Positions 4,056 through 6,908 of a stretch of 6,908 nucleotides of DNA are shown in pieces (position 1 is the stretch's first letter; each line of letters begins with the position of its first letter). Below the pieces are notes generated by a model. The model saw only the letters and a program-made list of their open reading frames with translations. It was not told where the DNA came from and did not search any database. Where the stretch lies: positions 1 through 6,908 of the forward strand of contig JABIST010000302.1 in assembly GCA_018700215.1 (NCBI GenBank), read 5' to 3'. The translations under genes were made by a program, and so were the position numbers. Source of the DNA: Dehalococcoidia bacterium. GTDB taxonomy: Bacteria > Chloroflexota > Dehalococcoidia > UBA2979.

Positions 4056-6296
4056 CTAGACACCATCGAACGCGGCTCGTTCGAACCGTTCGACTGAGCC
4101 ACGTACTTCGTCATGAAGGAATCGAACCTCGTGATAGGTTCCGTAGCCTCTTCCAGTGACGTACGTCGGATCAAGGCCCAACGCCTCCGCTTCAGAGGCG
4201 ATTGCCTGCCGACGAGCTTTCCACCCTTCGACGTCCGGTTGTCCCGTCGTTGGATCTGCAAGTGGGACGGTTGACCAGTACAACTCGGCGTAGAGATTGG
4301 CATACGTGGCGGGGTCCGGAGGAGCGTCGCCGTGCTCCACCTGCAGCTGTGATAGCGCGACCCGTGCCTCCGAGTTCCGTTGTCGCTGGAAGGTCCAGAC
4401 GTCGTTCGTCTCCTGCGCCCGTGAGGATGCGGGCTCGCGAGCCAGGAGGCCGTCCTCGAGGTCTCCAAGGATGTCTCCTGTGCTGCCGTCGAGTGAATCT
4501 CGGACCTCTCGACGTGGCGAGGTCGGCATTGGTCCGATCGGAATCCACTCCTCCCCGAAATCGTCGATCCGCTTGCCCGCGAGTTCGCGAGCATATGCCC
4601 ACGCTGCGCCTCTACTCTTCCAACCGTCGGGAAACAAGACTGCCATTGTGTGCTGTGTGCGAGCCGCAGATTCTTCGGGGGAGAGTCCACTCTCTTTGAG
4701 CTGCTCAAAAAGGTTGCTCGCGACACCGCCGCCCACGATCGAGGCGGCTCCTATCGCAGGCCCGAACATCCAGGTTGCTGGTGCGGTTGCCTTGTCTGCA
4801 AAGTTTTCTAGGTAGTCGCCGACGAACGGGATGCCTTCGATGTCCTTCTGAAGCACGGTTCCGAATCCGGCTTCGTCCGGGAGGAACTGCGCGAGGGGAT
4901 AGTGCTCCTGCACGGCCTCGAATCGCGCGCGGTCGTCCGGGTAGTATGCGCTCAGGATCTCGTCCAGTAGTTCTGGGTCACCGACGGATGGACCGAAAAC
5001 AAGCAGCGTCCCATCGCGCTGGGAGCGCGTCAGGCCGTCCATCGTGTCGAACTCGCTGCGGAGCTCCAGCAGATCACGGCCCAGCGGCATCAGCCCACCG
5101 CCATCTGGGAAGTCGTAGCCGGTCGATAGCTCGAAGATCTTCTTCCAGTCGGTGAACGCAGGGTTTGGCTGAGCCTCACCGAGCTGCCTTCCCCTGTGCT
5201 CTGCCAGTGCCTGCCCCTGAGATTCGTTCCATAGCTCACGAGCGAGATCCTCGATGTCCGCCCGTTCTTCGGTTGGGAGCGCATCTAGCTTCGCTTGGTC
5301 TTCCGGCGGGATGCCGAAGATCGTGTTCGCTTGGTGGGCGAGCTGAACGAGTTCGCGGTCGACGGTGACTGGGACTCCCATGATCTCCGTGGGGAGCAAC
5401 CATTGGTTCTCGGAGATGTCCGTTGGCTCCGGCGGACGCCAATCGACGCGCCGTGCCGGAGACCCCATCGGCTCTACCTCATCGAGATCGAACGTGAGGG
5501 CTTCTGTCTGTCTGACTCGCTCCGGTACGTAGTCCGGGTCCCACAGTCCATCCGCAGACAGCGCTCGCCCGGCGGCTAACTGCTCGTCCTCAGGTGAGAG
5601 CGAACGAGGTGGTTGCTGTGGTGGGCTGATTGGCGGTGGTGCCGACACCGACACGCGTTCCGCGGCGAGTTCGTCGTCGCTGCCGAGGTTGCGGAGGATG
5701 TCTGCGAGACGGGGCGACTTCGGCGGGGTCACTGGGATGCGGGGTGCCGTGAGCTGGTCGTCCGGATCGCTCAGGAGGGAGAACGGGCGAGACGGTGTGG
5801 GGTCGGTTCGTCGCGCGGGCTCAGCGGGCGTTGAGCGCGAGCCGTAGCCGGGTGCGATGCCCTGCGTACGCGCGTTGAGTAGCTCGTTGATGCGTGCGTT
5901 GTACTCCGGCGTGCCGCGCTGGAATGCTCGATCGACCGGTGGGGCGGGGGGGGGGGCCGGGGCTGGTGCCGGGGGTGCGGTGAACCGAACTGTGGGGGAT
6001 GGCTTTGGTTGTGATGGGGCGATCTTCGGCCATTTTGTCGAAGGCTTTGGGGCGATGATTGGCTGATTGACGGGAGCGAGACGGCGGAGCGCGTCGGCCT
6101 CGGCCTTCTGGCGCGCCTGCTCGTCCAGCTTTGCCTGCACCCAGGGCGGGAGCGCGGGTCGGCCCGCGGGTGAGAGTGAGCCGATGCCGGCGGGGATGGC
6201 CTGGATTGGAGCGTCGAGTTTTCTGCCTAGCTCCGCGTAGTAGGCGGCGTCTCGGACCAGTCGTCGTGGGGAGGTGTCGTCTGCAAGCTGCGCCAT
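4056..6296 (-). CDS. Large orphan protein, Pro/Ala-rich with acidic repeats and glycine-rich segment (746 aa), function unknown
   Basis: I do not recognise this family. The ATG at 6294-6296 is chosen because GAAGGAG lies eight bases upstream; the frame is open to an ATG at 6318-6320, which has no such site. Residues about 1-75 are charged and helical in character. Residues 83-124 are Pro/Ala-rich and probably disordered. Three acidic repeats lie at about 177-247. From about 300 the protein looks globular and acidic (DALPTEERADIEDLARELW, 338-356). A hydrophobic Gly/Ala segment, WMFGPAIGAASIVGGGVASN, spans 509-528. A Trp- and Tyr-rich C-terminal region ends at 746. There is no signal peptide, classic transmembrane bundle, zinc site or nucleotide motif. 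It converges with the small membrane gene (15 bases apart) and lies downstream of pcrA on the same strand. Low-complexity linkers plus a glycine-rich segment resemble large phage internal or structural proteins, a weak inference. Confidence 0.8.
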   Translation of the reverse strand: MAQLADDTSPRRLVRDAAYYAELGRKLDAPIQAIPAGIGSLSPAGRPALPPWVQAKLDEQARQKAEADALRRLAPVNQPIIAPKPSTKWPKIAPSQPKPSPTVRFTAPPAPAPAPPPAPPVDRAFQRGTPEYNARINELLNARTQGIAPGYGSRSTPAEPARRTDPTPSRPFSLLSDPDDQLTAPRIPVTPPKSPRLADILRNLGSDDELAAERVSVSAPPPISPPQQPPRSLSPEDEQLAAGRALSADGLWDPDYVPERVRQTEALTFDLDEVEPMGSPARRVDWRPPEPTDISENQWLLPTEIMGVPVTVDRELVQLAHQANTIFGIPPEDQAKLDALPTEERADIEDLARELWNESQGQALAEHRGRQLGEAQPNPAFTDWKKIFELSTGYDFPDGGGLMPLGRDLLELRSEFDTMDGLTRSQRDGTLLVFGPSVGDPELLDEILSAYYPDDRARFEAVQEHYPLAQFLPDEAGFGTVLQKDIEGIPFVGDYLENFADKATAPATWMFGPAIGAASIVGGGVASNLFEQLKESGLSPEESAARTQHTMAVLFPDGWKSRGAAWAYARELAGKRIDDFGEEWIPIGPMPTSPRREVRDSLDGSTGDILGDLEDGLLAREPASSRAQETNDVWTFQRQRNSEARVALSQLQVEHGDAPPDPATYANLYAELYWSTVPLADPTTGQPDVEGWKARRQAIASEAEALGLDPTYVTGRGYGTYHEVRFLHDEVRGSVERFERAAFDGV
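5556..5768 (-). repeat. Region encoding three acidic peptide repeats in the orphan protein
   Basis: The translated region holds DPDDQLTAPRIPV (residues 177-189), SDDELAAERVSV (206-217) and SPEDEQLAAGRALS (234-247). The consensus is [DS]-x-[DE]-[DE]-[EQ]-L-[TA]-A-x-R. The copies are spaced about 29 residues apart by Pro/Ser-rich linkers. They look like short linear binding motifs or degenerate internal duplications. The DNA copies have diverged, so the duplication is old or selection acts on the peptide. Confidence 0.6.
5941..5975 (+). other. G11 homopolymer and G-quadruplex-type sequence inside the orphan gene
   Basis: The plus strand has four Gs, C, an unbroken run of 11 Gs (5946-5956), CC, four Gs, an 8-base gap and five Gs. 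On the coding (minus) strand this is C11, encoding part of Ala114 and Pro115-117. The G-rich strand is the transcription template and meets the pattern for quadruplex formation. The reading frame stays open through the tract at this length. Confidence 0.7.
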
Positions 6297-6304
6297 GGGT
6301 TGTG

Positions 6305-6310
6305 CTCCTT
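6305..6310 (-). promoter_or_regulatory. Shine-Dalgarno site deciding the orphan-gene start
   Basis: AAGGAG on the minus strand (within GAAGGAG) lies eight bases upstream of the ATG at 6294-6296. It falls inside the frame that would be coding if the ATG at 6318-6320 were used, so the downstream ATG is the better start. A TTGAAA hexamer (6346-6351, minus strand) is a possible -35 box, but no convincing -10 follows at 16-18 bases. Confidence 0.65.
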
Positions 6311-6425
6311 CGCCTGTCATTGAGGCTGGAGCGATGGCGATCTTGTTTCAACGCACGGGGGTGGTGGGGGTGGGAGAGCGGCGGATCCAAAGTGATGCGG
6401 GTACTTTTCGATGCTCCGCCTTCGC

Positions 6426-6908
6426 CTATGCGGGCGTCAGGGGGGCGAAGGAGAGGAGGAGCTTTTTCACGCCCTGGCCTTCGAAGGCGACGGTGACTTG
6501 CTGGTCGCCGGGGACGATTTCGCAGCCGATGACGACGCCGCCACCGAAGACGGTGTGGGAGACGCGGTCGCCGGGGGCGAAGGCGGGGGTGGCGGATTGG
6601 TCCATCTCAGCGCGTTCGGCCTGGCGGACGGCGGCGGCGGCGCGGAGGCCACGACCGCCACTGGTGGCGGGCCTGGATCCGGCGCCGACGGGGACTTCGA
6701 CATCGGCCTCGGGGAGGTCGCCGAGGAAGCGCGAGGGTGGGTTGGAGCGCAGATTGCCGAAGAGGAATCGACGGCGAGCGCGGGTGAGGTAGAGGTGTTG
6801 CCGGGCGCGGGTCATGCCGACGTAGCAGACGCGGCGCTCTTCTTCGAGCTGGGTTGGGTCGTCGATGGAGCGGAAGTGGGGGAGGAGGCCTTCTTCCATG
6901 CCGGGGAG
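6426..6908 (-). CDS. pcrA: ATP-dependent DNA helicase PcrA/UvrD, C-terminal part (5' end off the right edge)
   Basis: The last 160 residues of a superfamily 1A 3'-5' DNA helicase are present; the frame is open to the window edge, so the motor domains with Walker A and B lie outside. The fragment opens with LPGMEEGLLPH (residues 1-11 of the fragment). Helicase motif VI follows: EEERRVCYVGMTRARQHLYL (about 22-41), whose arginines contact ATP phosphate. A Gly/Ala-rich linker (about 75-105) leads to the C-terminal Tudor-like domain, FAPGDRVSHTVFGGGVVIG (about 110-128) and VTVAFEGQGVKKLLLSFAPL (about 138-157). In PcrA/UvrD this domain binds RNA polymerase and links the helicase to transcription-coupled repair. 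It ends at TAG (6426-6428). The orphan gene follows 129 bases downstream on the same strand, probably with its own translation start. PcrA and UvrD cannot be separated from this piece alone. Confidence 0.95.
   Translation of the reverse strand, partial: LPGMEEGLLPHFRSIDDPTQLEEERRVCYVGMTRARQHLYLTRARRRFLFGNLRSNPPSRFLGDLPEADVEVPVGAGSRPATSGGRGLRAAAAVRQAERAEMDQSATPAFAPGDRVSHTVFGGGVVIGCEIVPGDQQVTVAFEGQGVKKLLLSFAPLTPA

Noticed and set aside
4075..4097. Repeated CGTTCGA around TTCGAA, considered as a regulatory palindrome
   Set aside because: It lies in the C-terminal coding part of the orphan gene and is explained by the codons for VERFERA, which repeat the ER pair.
3063..4726. Long minus-strand open frames opposite the protease and small membrane genes
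   Set aside because: Ser/Arg-rich translations without domain signals. They overlap the M50-CBS gene and run through the real orphan gene in another frame.
6297..6320. Upstream ATG at 6318-6320 as the orphan-gene start
   Set aside because: It has no Shine-Dalgarno, and a strong one (AAGGAG) lies inside this stretch, eight bases before the next ATG at 6294-6296.
6345..6352. GTTTCAAC, resembling the end of many CRISPR repeats
   Set aside because: It occurs once, with no second copy or regular spacing nearby, so there is no array. It is better viewed as a possible -35 hexamer (TTGAAA on the minus strand).
6355..6377. G-rich intergenic stretch considered as a second quadruplex site
   Set aside because: I count only three G-runs of three or more close together, so it does not meet the usual four-run pattern.

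Overview
The window is GC-rich bacterial DNA that reads mostly as an ordinary housekeeping neighbourhood, plus one large orphan gene. The family mix fits Chloroflexota (for example a Dehalococcoidia-like lineage) or another high-GC free-living bacterium: an uncharacterised TPP-enzyme clade, a universal stress protein, a BioD-like/DRTGG protein, an M50 protease with CBS domains, and a PcrA/UvrD helicase. No rRNA, tRNA or marker gene is present, so the phylum is a weak inference.

Layout, left to right. (1) 1-383, minus: 5' part of a thiamine-pyrophosphate enzyme gene, cut by the window edge. (2) 662-1165, minus: universal stress protein, followed by a hairpin. (3) 1166-1525: a 360-bp divergent intergenic region with small direct and inverted repeats. 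(4) 1526-2374, plus: BioD-like P-loop domain fused to a DRTGG domain, with a degenerate Walker A motif, then a hairpin. (5) 2512-3663, plus: site-2 protease with two CBS domains. (6) 3699-4040, plus: small, very Trp-rich two-helix membrane protein. (7) 4056-6296, minus and convergent with (6): a 746-residue protein of unknown function, with a Pro/Ala-rich half, three acidic repeats and a glycine-rich hydrophobic segment. (8) 6426-6908, minus: C-terminal end of a PcrA/UvrD helicase, cut by the window edge.

The genes do not form one obvious pathway. Usp, the CBS-regulated intramembrane protease and possibly the DRTGG protein could each sense nucleotides or energy state, but a functional link is only suggested by proximity. 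The plus strand is richer in G than C almost everywhere, whatever the gene direction, as on a replication leading strand. This bias disappears in the distal two-thirds of the 746-residue gene, which with its unusual composition makes that gene the best candidate for accessory or virus-derived DNA. Two consecutive plus-strand genes lack a Shine-Dalgarno sequence and carry a -10-like hexamer 6-7 nt before the start codon, suggesting leaderless transcripts. I found no CRISPR array, insertion sequence, RNA gene or clear defence or biosynthetic system.
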